A stretch of DNA of 64,000 bases from contig CANKYI010000001.1 of NCBI GenBank assembly GCA_947488085.1, forward strand, positions 124,001 to 188,000, read 5' to 3'. Made by a program: the position numbers and the translations under genes. The notes under the pieces were generated by a model. It saw only the letters and a program-made list of their open reading frames with translations. It was not told the origin of the DNA and did not search any database. Positions 53,058 through 60,869 of this stretch are shown piece by piece; the stretch's first letter is position 1, and each line of letters opens with the position of its first letter. The stretch comes from an uncultured Erythrobacter sp. (GTDB lineage: Bacteria; Pseudomonadota; Alphaproteobacteria; Sphingomonadales; Sphingomonadaceae).

Positions 53058-54254
53058 ATGAATCTTGAATTCACGCCCGAAGAAGTGGCGTTCCGTGAAG
53101 AAGTGCGCACTTTTATCGAAGCGAATTACCCCAAACATTTGGGCGATACAGGTCTGCGAGAAGACCTTGAACCTGAGGATTTTGTCGCTTGGCATAAAGT
53201 GCTTGGCGAAAAAGGATGGTCTACGCCTGCTTGGCCGACTGAATATGGCGGTACCGGCTGGACACCGACCCAACGCTATATCTGGTCGGAGGAAAACGCG
53301 CGGGTCAACGCGCTTATGCCGCTGCCATTTGGCGTGTCGATGGTCGGTCCAGTGATCTATACTTTCGGCAATGAAGAGCAGAAAGCGCAGCATCTGCCCG
53401 GTATTCGTGACGGCAGTGTTTGGTGGTGTCAGGGATATTCGGAACCCGGCGCAGGTTCCGACCTTGCCTCGCTAAAGACGACAGCAGTCCGCGATGGCGA
53501 TCATTATGTGATCAACGGGCAGAAAACCTGGACCACTTTGGCTCAGCACGCCGATTGGGGATTCTTCCTCTGCCGCACCGATCCCGATGCGCCAAAGCCG
53601 CAACAAGGCATCAGCTTTATCCTTGTCGATATGAAATCACCCGGCGTCGAAGTGCGTCCGATCAAGCTGATTGACGGTGGATATGAGGTCAATGAGACAT
53701 GGCTGACCGATGTGCGTGTGCCGGTTGAGAACCTCGTTGGCGTTGAGAATCAGGGTTGGACCTATGCGAAGTTCCTGCTCGCGCACGAACGCAGCGGGAT
53801 TGCTGGCGTCGCTCGGTCAAAGCGCGGTGTTGAGAAGCTGCGTGAGATCGCAGGGTCCGAAGTGATCGATGGCGAACCATTGATGAGCGATTTCGATTTT
53901 GCGCGCAAAGTGAGCCAGCTTGAGATTGATCTGGCCGCGCTCGAAATCACAGAACTGCGCACTCTCGCCGGTGAGCAAGCAGGCAAGGGGCCGGGTCCGG
54001 AAAGCTCAATCCTCAAGATCAAAGGCACTGAGATCCAACAGCGTCTGACTGAGCTGACTTTGGAGGCGGTGGGCAGCTATGGCACCCCGCTCTATGGCAG
54101 CATTGCCGACACTGGTTCGAACCAATATCCGGTTGGTCCTGACTATGCTCAACATGCAGCCTCAACCTATTTCAACATGCGCAAGACATCGATCTATGGC
54201 GGATCGAACGAGATTCAGCGCAACATCATCACGAAAATGATCCTCGGCCTGTAA
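53058..54254 (+). CDS. Acyl-CoA dehydrogenase, large-subunit-like (PimC type)
   Basis: 398 residues. FAD/substrate core 'WWCQGYSEPGAGSDLASLKTTA' and 'YVINGQKTWTTLAQHAD' near residues 118-160; C-terminal 'YGGSNEIQRNIITKMILGL'. In MCAD-like enzymes the catalytic Glu precedes the G-[TS] of this last motif; here that position is Gly, as in family members with the base elsewhere. Length and partner match the pimeloyl-CoA dehydrogenase PimC/PimD arrangement, in which two unlike subunits assemble. GGGAG ribosome site. Substrate acyl-CoA unknown. Confidence 0.92.
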   Translation: MNLEFTPEEVAFREEVRTFIEANYPKHLGDTGLREDLEPEDFVAWHKVLGEKGWSTPAWPTEYGGTGWTPTQRYIWSEENARVNALMPLPFGVSMVGPVIYTFGNEEQKAQHLPGIRDGSVWWCQGYSEPGAGSDLASLKTTAVRDGDHYVINGQKTWTTLAQHADWGFFLCRTDPDAPKPQQGISFILVDMKSPGVEVRPIKLIDGGYEVNETWLTDVRVPVENLVGVENQGWTYAKFLLAHERSGIAGVARSKRGVEKLREIAGSEVIDGEPLMSDFDFARKVSQLEIDLAALEITELRTLAGEQAGKGPGPESSILKIKGTEIQQRLTELTLEAVGSYGTPLYGSIADTGSNQYPVGPDYAQHAASTYFNMRKTSIYGGSNEIQRNIITKMILGL

Positions 54255-54281
54255 GAGCGCGAGAGACACCGGAGACAATAC

Positions 54282-55412
54282 GTGGATTTCAACTTCACCG
54301 AAGAACAAGACATGGTGCGCGACGGCCTGACACGGCTGGTGCGTGAACAATATGATTGGGATACCCGCCGCGGCGTGATCGACAGCGAGGCCGGATGGCG
54401 CCCTGAAGTTTGGGCGCAACTGGCGGAGCTTGGCATTTTGGGCATGCCGTTTAGCGAAGATGACGGCGGATTTGGCGGCGGCGCAGTGGATGCGATGGTC
54501 GTCATGGAAGAGTTTGGCAAAGGCTTGGTGGTCGAACCTTTCGTGCCCACTGTTGTTTGCGCAGGCGGCTTTCTGAAACACGCCGGCACGCCAGCTCAAA
54601 AAGAAGAGCATATTGGCGGTATCGTCGATGGCAGCCGGATTTTCGCCTTCGCCTATGCCGAACCGCGCGGGCGCTATGACTATGCCGACCTGCAAACGAC
54701 CGCGAAAAAAGATGGTTCAGGCTACATACTGAACGGTCACAAAGCGGTTGTGATCGGTGCGCCATGGGCAAGCCATTTGATCGTCACCGCGCGCACTTCG
54801 GGTGAGCGGCGCGATCATGACGGTATCTCAGTCTTTGTCGTCGAAAAGTCTGCCGATGGCGTGGTCACCCGCGACTATCCAACAGTCGATGGGCGTCATG
54901 CGTCTGAGGTTTACTTTGAAAATGTCGCAATTGGTGCAGAGGCTTTGATCGGAGAGGAAGGCAAAGCACTCCCGCTGATCGAACAAGTTACCGATGAAGC
55001 GATTGCTGCGCAGTGTGCAGAAATCTGCGGCGTGATGAAGGTCGCACACGCGATGACCGTCGAATATTCGCGTCAGCGCAAACAGTTCGGGGTGCCAATC
55101 GGATCGTTCCAAGTTCTGCAACACCGCATGGTCGATATGTACACCGAGTATGAGCAATCGGTTTCGATGACATATCTCGCGACACTGAACCTCGATTCCG
55201 ATGAAAAGAAACGCAAGCTCGCCGTATCAGCGGCTAAGGTTCGTATCGGTCAAGCCGCGCATTTGATTGGACAGGAAGCGATCCAAATCCATGGCGGCAT
55301 GGGCATGACCGACGAATTGGCAATCGGCAGCTATTTCAAGCGGCTGACGATCTTCGATTCCGAGTTCGGCAATGTCGACCACCACATGAAGCGGCACATG
55401 TCATTGACTTAA
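54282..55412 (+). CDS. Acyl-CoA dehydrogenase, small-subunit-like (PimD type)
   Basis: 376 residues from GTG 54282, 27 nt after its partner, with GGAGA upstream. N-terminal 'MDFNFTEEQDMVRDGLTRLVREQYDW', flavin-binding region 'FAFAYAEPRGRYDYADLQTTA' (departing from the usual [TS]EP-x-GSD), 'VEYSRQRKQFGVPIGSFQVLQHRMVDM' and 'QIHGGMGMTDELAIGSYFKRL'. The C-terminal EGT/GGT catalytic motif is absent. Divergence from the large subunit and tight pairing suggest an alpha2beta2 enzyme sharing one active FAD site. Confidence 0.9.
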   Translation: MDFNFTEEQDMVRDGLTRLVREQYDWDTRRGVIDSEAGWRPEVWAQLAELGILGMPFSEDDGGFGGGAVDAMVVMEEFGKGLVVEPFVPTVVCAGGFLKHAGTPAQKEEHIGGIVDGSRIFAFAYAEPRGRYDYADLQTTAKKDGSGYILNGHKAVVIGAPWASHLIVTARTSGERRDHDGISVFVVEKSADGVVTRDYPTVDGRHASEVYFENVAIGAEALIGEEGKALPLIEQVTDEAIAAQCAEICGVMKVAHAMTVEYSRQRKQFGVPIGSFQVLQHRMVDMYTEYEQSVSMTYLATLNLDSDEKKRKLAVSAAKVRIGQAAHLIGQEAIQIHGGMGMTDELAIGSYFKRLTIFDSEFGNVDHHMKRHMSLT

Positions 55413-55424
55413 AGTGATAACTGG

Positions 55425-55465
55425 CGCGCGGTGGTAAGCTTTTATTTGACAGCTTGCGCCGCGCG
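55425..55465. terminator. Convergent hairpin between acyl-CoA dehydrogenase and flavoprotein genes
   Basis: CGCGCGG (55425-55431) pairs with CCGCGCG (55459-55465), and inside it AAGCT (55436-55440) with AGCTT (55451-55455), closing a TTTATTTGAC loop. It fills the 53-nt gap between two convergent genes. No clear T-run; probably a bidirectional stop or Rho-dependent region. Confidence 0.5.
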
Positions 55466-57160
55466 TCATGCCCTTCCGGTAAGTCTCTCTCGCCAATAGC
55501 TTGTGAAGAAAATTCCATCCGGATCACGCGCCTTACGCAGTGTCATGAAGTCCTCAAACCGGGGCAGATTGGCTTTGTAATGCGCCGCCCAATCGGCAAA
55601 GTCATAGCGCGGAATGAACTTGCCCCAATGCAGGCGAAACGGGATTTGGTTGTCGCGTAACACTTCCCAATATTGGTCGAGAAAGCCCTCATCGGTGTTT
55701 GGCACGCCCTTATTATCGCGATACCAATAGACGTCGATCCGGACCGTCCCATCCTTATATTCGTCGGTGCCGTCGGTGTAACCGGGATGCATCCAGCCGC
55801 TTGTAGGCGGGCCGCCATAAACCTCGGTTGAGAAGTATCCGGTGGCTGCATAGCCCTTTTCCTCGAACCGCTGCTGGTACAAGTTCATGACCTCCTCAGC
55901 GCGGCTAATCGGCACCCAAATCTCTGTAAATTCGGTGCCGAGCAGGTCATCACTGACCGTGTTGTCCATGCACAGGGATCGCCAATACCAATCTTGGAAA
56001 CGGGTCTCGTTACCCCGCTTAGTCATCGGGTTGAAGGCGGGTAAGAGTTTTGGAAAAGCGAGCCGGACCAGCCCTGAGAGGAATGCCAGTACGATGCCAA
56101 GCATCCAGACCACAATGCCGGTCACACAGCCGAGCAAATAGGTGAAGAAGCGCGCCAATTCGCCCTTCTTGCTTTCAGTAAGCGCAAAGGCGAGGCCTTC
56201 GAGATATGCGCCGACCTTTTGCCAGATCAGCTTTATGATGCGACCCGGATTGGAGTTACCAAAGAGCACGAACACCAGCGCGCCCAACAGCATCTCGGTT
56301 TGCCCACCATAGGTCTTCGGAAATGACTCATAAGGCACCAGGTCGTCGTTCGACGCGGGCACTCGGTCCGCTCGCCATGTCTGTATGCGCTCGACCCCAC
56401 GTTGCGGCCACCATACGATCCGAGTATATGGCGCATCGGTTAGATATTTCTGGAGGCTGGGTTGGTCCGCGCTTCCAGGCCCGAAGAAATCCATCGGAGC
56501 CTCAGGTCCACCCGTCGGCGTGATGATCTCTGTGCCTTTGATATTGTACATAGGCACCAATTGCAGGCGGATTTTGGTGACTATGCCAAGCAAGCCCATC
56601 GAAGTGCCCATCGCATCAAAATGCGGATGGCTTTGATCAATCCACTCCGCATTTCCAGACCCATCCACCACACGATAAGCGATGGCATTGTCCCAAGCAT
56701 ATCGGGTTGATCCGCCCGCTGACCCGGTCGCGGTGAACCCTCCAAGTGTTTGATGCGTGATGCCGCCAAGCGTATTGACCGCCCAGCCTTTCTCGAAAAT
56801 CTGATGCAGGAAGCTGTTCTCAAGCGTGGACACGCCAAATGGGTCTTGCGGATCCCAGCCAAGATTGATCCCCGGTTCCCCTTCGATCACGCCATTGGTT
56901 TCATCAATCCACTCAAGGGCGCGCATCTTGTCAAAGGCAATGTTCACTTCTCCGGGCGGAGGGGATTGTTGCAATGTGCGATTAGGGGGAGAACCATCGA
57001 CAGGGTCGGAATAGATGCTCCACGCGACCGAATGAGTCGCTCCCCGACCTCTGACTTGGAGCTTTTCAGCGCGAGCATAATTGATCAGTTCGATAATCTC
57101 GGCTTCGCTGCTCGGATGATAGAACCCGTCTGCTGCGATGGGAATCGGTGCGGTCGACAT
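55466..57160 (-). CDS. FAD-binding oxidase of the D-arabinono-1,4-lactone/L-gulonolactone oxidase type
   Basis: 564 residues. PCMH-type FAD domain: 'INYARAEKLQVRGRGATHSVAWS' near residue 25, 'HQTLGGFTATGSAGGSTRYAWDN' near residue 134. C-terminal ALO domain with 'FRLHWGKFIPRYDF' and 'DPDGIFF', the HWGK motif of aldonolactone oxidases. Unusually, a strongly hydrophobic stretch near residues 340-372 interrupts the domain, implying membrane association. Family members oxidise sugar lactones, alditols or sterol-like substrates; the actual substrate is not predictable. No signal peptide. Confidence 0.86.
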   Translation of the reverse strand: MSTAPIPIAADGFYHPSSEAEIIELINYARAEKLQVRGRGATHSVAWSIYSDPVDGSPPNRTLQQSPPPGEVNIAFDKMRALEWIDETNGVIEGEPGINLGWDPQDPFGVSTLENSFLHQIFEKGWAVNTLGGITHQTLGGFTATGSAGGSTRYAWDNAIAYRVVDGSGNAEWIDQSHPHFDAMGTSMGLLGIVTKIRLQLVPMYNIKGTEIITPTGGPEAPMDFFGPGSADQPSLQKYLTDAPYTRIVWWPQRGVERIQTWRADRVPASNDDLVPYESFPKTYGGQTEMLLGALVFVLFGNSNPGRIIKLIWQKVGAYLEGLAFALTESKKGELARFFTYLLGCVTGIVVWMLGIVLAFLSGLVRLAFPKLLPAFNPMTKRGNETRFQDWYWRSLCMDNTVSDDLLGTEFTEIWVPISRAEEVMNLYQQRFEEKGYAATGYFSTEVYGGPPTSGWMHPGYTDGTDEYKDGTVRIDVYWYRDNKGVPNTDEGFLDQYWEVLRDNQIPFRLHWGKFIPRYDFADWAAHYKANLPRFEDFMTLRKARDPDGIFFTSYWRERLTGRA

Positions 57161-57529
57161 ATGATTGCTGTGCCCCTCTACTTACATTTGTATCATGACA
57201 AGAGGTGGGGCAGTGCGAAAGAACCCTTGCCGTTTTCCTATGGGAAAGTTGTCTTGCTGCTGAGGCAAATCCGCATCGGTTGCTAAAAAATCGGAGAATT
57301 CAAGGTTGCAACTCCCGCGCAAGCTTGTGACAAGGGTGCCGGATCGGTTGCAATTTTAGAGTCGAGAGCGAAACGTTCTGACTTGACGGGACTATACAAG
57401 CCTTGGGCTTAGCTGACCGCTAATCCATTGCTTATTCGCTGTTTACAGCTCTGAGACGTGCAAGAGATGCAAGACTTGCGAAGTCTCAGAAAAAGAGCAA
57501 AGTTGTGGCATCTCGTGGGGGGCATAGAG
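57161..57529. other. 369-nt intergenic region upstream of the multiheme cytochrome operon
   Basis: Divergent region between the flavoprotein (minus) and the cytochrome operon (plus). It contains repeated ATCGGTTGC (57275 and 57343), a GTTGCAAC palindrome (57305-57312), a possible -35 TTGACG at 57383-57388 with a poor -10, and the overlapping inverted repeats listed separately. No further gene seen; a longer start of the cytochrome gene at 57458 runs through the hairpins and is less likely. Confidence 0.5.
57451..57489 (+). promoter_or_regulatory. Mutually exclusive hairpins in the cytochrome operon leader
   Basis: CTGAGAC (57451-57457) can pair with GTCTCAG (57483-57489), or AGACTT (57472-57477) with AAGTCT (57481-57486); the two options share 57483-57486. 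GCAAGACTTGC (57469-57479) is a further palindrome. The arrangement is like an attenuator or switch 40-80 nt before the start at 57530, but there is no T-run. Confidence 0.35.
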
Positions 57530-58915
57530 ATGACGGTATCAGAGCCGAATTGGAGTTCTTTCGCTCCATTGAACCGGATCGGCGCCGGGTTTTTCCGCAT
57601 ATTTGCGGTAATCGGGCTGATCGCGGTGTATCCGGCGGCAATCGCATATGGAAATGGTGGCTTTGAAGGTGTGGCAAGCTGTGCTGGCTCGACCTGTCAT
57701 GGCCGGGCCGAGGGTAACGGCGCGGTTGTTCGCCAAGATGAGATTGCCACTTGGCAGGAGCCGTCCTCGGTTAGTGGTGCGCATAGCCGCGCTTATTCGG
57801 TGCTTGCTGGACGTCGGGGCCAGCAAATCGCCAGCAGCCTTGGCCTAGGTCCTGCAACACAAGCGACGGAGTGCCTCGGATGCCATGCAACCTTCGCGCC
57901 CAGCGCGCAGCGCGGTCCACGCTTTCAGCTCACTGATGGGGTTGGCTGCGAAAGTTGTCATGGTGCAGCAGAAGGCTGGTTGGCCAGCCACTATGCACGC
58001 CCGGCAACCCATACGTCGAATGTTGCCGATGGATTGACTCCGCTCGAAAATCCGCAGGTCCGCGCAAATGTCTGTCTCGATTGCCATTATGGCTCGGAAA
58101 AAACAGGGCAGTTTGTTTCGCACGACATGATGGCGGCGGGGCATCCACGTGTGTCGTTTGAACTCGATCTATTCAGCGCGTTGCAACAACATCACGACAT
58201 CGATGATGACTACACTGCGCGCAAACGCCGCCCCAATGCGGTGCGGTTCTGGGCGGTGGGTCAGGCAGAAGCGGTCCGCCGGGCGACAAGCCTCTATGCT
58301 CAACCAAAATTCGGGATGGAAGGCGCATTTCCGCAGCTTTATTTCTTTGATTGCCACTCATGCCATCGGCAAATTCAGGACTCGGATAATCGTCGGCTTA
58401 CATTTGAAACCAATCCCGGTCGTCCTATTCCTTTCGGCAATCCGCCATTCAATGATGAGAACATCATTATGTTGTCAGCAGTCGCTGGGGCCTTGGTTCC
58501 CGGCCAGGCCGAAGCATTCCGCGATGCCAGCCGCGATTTCCATCGCAGCATGGGCAGCGGCAATGCCCGTCAGTCTGCGCAGCAACTCGCGCAGCGCGCA
58601 CGGGCGCTTTCCAACGCGCTAAGCCAGCGTGCCTATATTGATGCCGATGCATTCCGCGTGATTGAGATTATCGGCGGGCGGGCAACGCGTCCACGCTTCA
58701 CGGATTATTCCGGTGCGGTCCAATCGGTTATGGCAATCGATACATTGCTCAATGGTCTTGTCACCGATGGCCGGGTCACTCCCGGCGCGGCGGCGGGAAT
58801 TCGGGCGAATATCAACCGCGCTTATGCGGCTGTGGAAGAGCCCAATGGCTTTAAGCCTGCTGATTTCCGCACCGCTCTGGCATCGGCCACCACAGCCATT
58901 CGCAGGTTACGCTAA
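57530..58915 (+). CDS. Multiheme c-type cytochrome (five haem motifs)
   Basis: 461 residues from ATG 57530 (GGGGGG about 8 nt upstream). Signal or anchor helix at ~residues 20-40 ('FFRIFAVIGLIAVYPAAIA'). Haem motifs: CAGSTCH (a CX4CH) at residue 51, CLGCH ~115, CESCH ~140, CLDCH ~182 and CHSCH ~275. The C-terminal ~180 residues lack haem and are helical. The layout resembles cytochrome c-554-type proteins. Likely periplasmic electron carrier; the lipoprotein gene starts 3 nt later. Confidence 0.88.
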   Translation: MTVSEPNWSSFAPLNRIGAGFFRIFAVIGLIAVYPAAIAYGNGGFEGVASCAGSTCHGRAEGNGAVVRQDEIATWQEPSSVSGAHSRAYSVLAGRRGQQIASSLGLGPATQATECLGCHATFAPSAQRGPRFQLTDGVGCESCHGAAEGWLASHYARPATHTSNVADGLTPLENPQVRANVCLDCHYGSEKTGQFVSHDMMAAGHPRVSFELDLFSALQQHHDIDDDYTARKRRPNAVRFWAVGQAEAVRRATSLYAQPKFGMEGAFPQLYFFDCHSCHRQIQDSDNRRLTFETNPGRPIPFGNPPFNDENIIMLSAVAGALVPGQAEAFRDASRDFHRSMGSGNARQSAQQLAQRARALSNALSQRAYIDADAFRVIEIIGGRATRPRFTDYSGAVQSVMAIDTLLNGLVTDGRVTPGAAAGIRANINRAYAAVEEPNGFKPADFRTALASATTAIRRLR

Positions 58916-58917
58916 TC

Positions 58918-60867
58918 ATGGTCCGGGGGTGGAAATCTCTCGTCGGAGCGCCATTATTGGTGCTGGCAGCCTGTGGTGGCGGGGATTCTGCGCCCGCGGG
59001 TGGAGGCACCGGTAATTCGCCGCCTCCATCACCACCACCGCCACCTCCGCCAACGGGACAGTTGTTCTCAGTTCCTGCTACAGAGAGCCTTTCTGCAGCC
59101 GAAGTCCAAACCGTCATCGCACAAGCGGCCGCTCAAGCGAGTGCGCAGGGTGATGCGGCGACGATTGCGGTGGTCGACCGGGTCGGTAATGTGCTGGCCG
59201 TGTTCGCAATGCCAGGTGCTCGCGCCACGGTGGACATCCCTAGCGCGCCCAACGGTCAGAACGTCGATATTCAGGGACTCGATGTCCCCGCGGCCGCCTC
59301 TGCAATCGCTAAGGCTGTTACCGGCGCTTATCTTTCGAGTGGAGGCAATGCCTTCTCAACTCGCGTTGCTTCTCAGATTGTGCAGGAGCACTTCCCGCCA
59401 TCGCCGACGGCTGTCGGATTGGAAAGTGGCCCGCTATTTGGTGTGCAGTTCAGCCAGCTTCCGTGTTCAGATCTTTCCTCACGGATGGACGATGGCATGA
59501 TTGGCCCGCAACGTTCTCCGCTTGGCCTGTCGGCGGATGCGGGCGGTTTCCCGCTTTATAAGAATGGCGTGATGGTCGGCGGTGTGGGCGTTGCGGCTGA
59601 CGGCGAATATGGCTTTGACCCCAACATCCTTGATGTGGATGTTGATGTCGACGAGTCGATCGCACTGGCTGGCACGGTGGGTTTTGAGGCGCCGGTTGAA
59701 ATTCGCGCAGATCGTATCTCAGCAGACGGAACAACACTGCGTTTTACCGATGCGACTTACAATTCATTGAGCAATGTTGCTGGAGCGACCTTTGCGGGCA
59801 CGGCAGGATCGCTCGTTACGGTGCGTGGTTACACCAACGGTGTGGTTCGCGCAGGGACGGCATACGGAACCGAGGCTTCTGGGATCCGTGCCTCAACGCC
59901 CGCTGAGTTCACCAACCGCGACGCGTTTGTTTTGACTGACGGTGCAGGGAATAACCGTTTCCCATTGCGCGGCGGAACAGATGGTGCGGATGTTGACACG
60001 CCTATCACTCAGGGTGAGGCAGCTGCCATCCTCGAAGAGGCATTCGTGGTTATGAGCCGCGCACGCGCTCAGATCCGTCGTCCGCTTGATAGCCGGGCGC
60101 AGGTGACGATCAGCCTGGTTGATACGCGCGGGCGCATTTTAGGAATCGTGCGATCACCCGATGCGCCGATTTTCGGCACTGATGTGAGTCTGCAAAAAGC
60201 GCGCACCGCGAACTTCTTCTCTGCGTCTTTTGCCGCAAATGAGCTGCTGGCGGCACAAGGCGAAGTGCCCGAATATGTGGGACGCGTTCGCAATTTCCTT
60301 GGTGATCAAAGCGCGCTCACAGGTGCGTTTGCATTTGCAGATCGGTCCGGTGGCAATCTGGCGCGGCCTTACTTCCCTGATGGCGAAGTCGGCACAGCCA
60401 ACGGCCCTTTGTCGCGGCCGATTGAACAGTTCAACCCGTTCTCAACCGGGCTGCAATCGGCATTGGTACTGGGCAATCTGGCGGAGCATTTGGGCTTTGT
60501 AACCGGTGCTGCGGCCAGTGATACCAATCGCGGCTGTTCGACTTTGCCCAATATTGCGGGGCAGGGCACGCGGCTGGACAATGGTATTCAGATTTTCCCC
60601 GGTTCAGTGCCCGTCTATCGCGGTAACGAATTGGTCGGCGGTATCGGCGTATCAGGTGACGGGATTGATCAGGATGACATGATCAGTTTCCTAGGCCTGC
60701 ATAATGCGGGTGTGCGCACAGGCACGGTCAACAATGCGCCCAACGAAATCCGTGCGGACCGCATTGTGGTTGCCGTGGGCAATCGACAAGTGCGGCTGCG
60801 CTACATCAACTGTCCGTTTGCGCCATTCCTCGATGATCCTACGCAGAATGTGTGTGAGGGATTGTGA
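58918..60867 (+). CDS. Lipoprotein with two HbpS/GlcG-like (haem-binding) domains
   Basis: 649 residues. Lipobox LAAC with Cys19, then a Gly- and Pro-rich linker ('PPPSPPPPPPP'). Two copies of the HbpS/GlcG fold: 'TIAVVDRVGNVLAVFAMPGA' near residue 82 with 'AFSTRVASQIVQEHFPP', and 'VTISLVDTRGRILGIVRSPDAP' near residue 398 with a matching second half; each ends in a 'GGIGVSGDGIDQDD'-type element. GlcG/HbpS proteins bind haem or small organic ligands. Probably a surface- or periplasm-facing partner of the flanking cytochromes. No CxxCH motif. Confidence 0.78.
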   Translation: MVRGWKSLVGAPLLVLAACGGGDSAPAGGGTGNSPPPSPPPPPPPTGQLFSVPATESLSAAEVQTVIAQAAAQASAQGDAATIAVVDRVGNVLAVFAMPGARATVDIPSAPNGQNVDIQGLDVPAAASAIAKAVTGAYLSSGGNAFSTRVASQIVQEHFPPSPTAVGLESGPLFGVQFSQLPCSDLSSRMDDGMIGPQRSPLGLSADAGGFPLYKNGVMVGGVGVAADGEYGFDPNILDVDVDVDESIALAGTVGFEAPVEIRADRISADGTTLRFTDATYNSLSNVAGATFAGTAGSLVTVRGYTNGVVRAGTAYGTEASGIRASTPAEFTNRDAFVLTDGAGNNRFPLRGGTDGADVDTPITQGEAAAILEEAFVVMSRARAQIRRPLDSRAQVTISLVDTRGRILGIVRSPDAPIFGTDVSLQKARTANFFSASFAANELLAAQGEVPEYVGRVRNFLGDQSALTGAFAFADRSGGNLARPYFPDGEVGTANGPLSRPIEQFNPFSTGLQSALVLGNLAEHLGFVTGAAASDTNRGCSTLPNIAGQGTRLDNGIQIFPGSVPVYRGNELVGGIGVSGDGIDQDDMISFLGLHNAGVRTGTVNNAPNEIRADRIVVAVGNRQVRLRYINCPFAPFLDDPTQNVCEGL

Positions 60868-60869
60868 TC

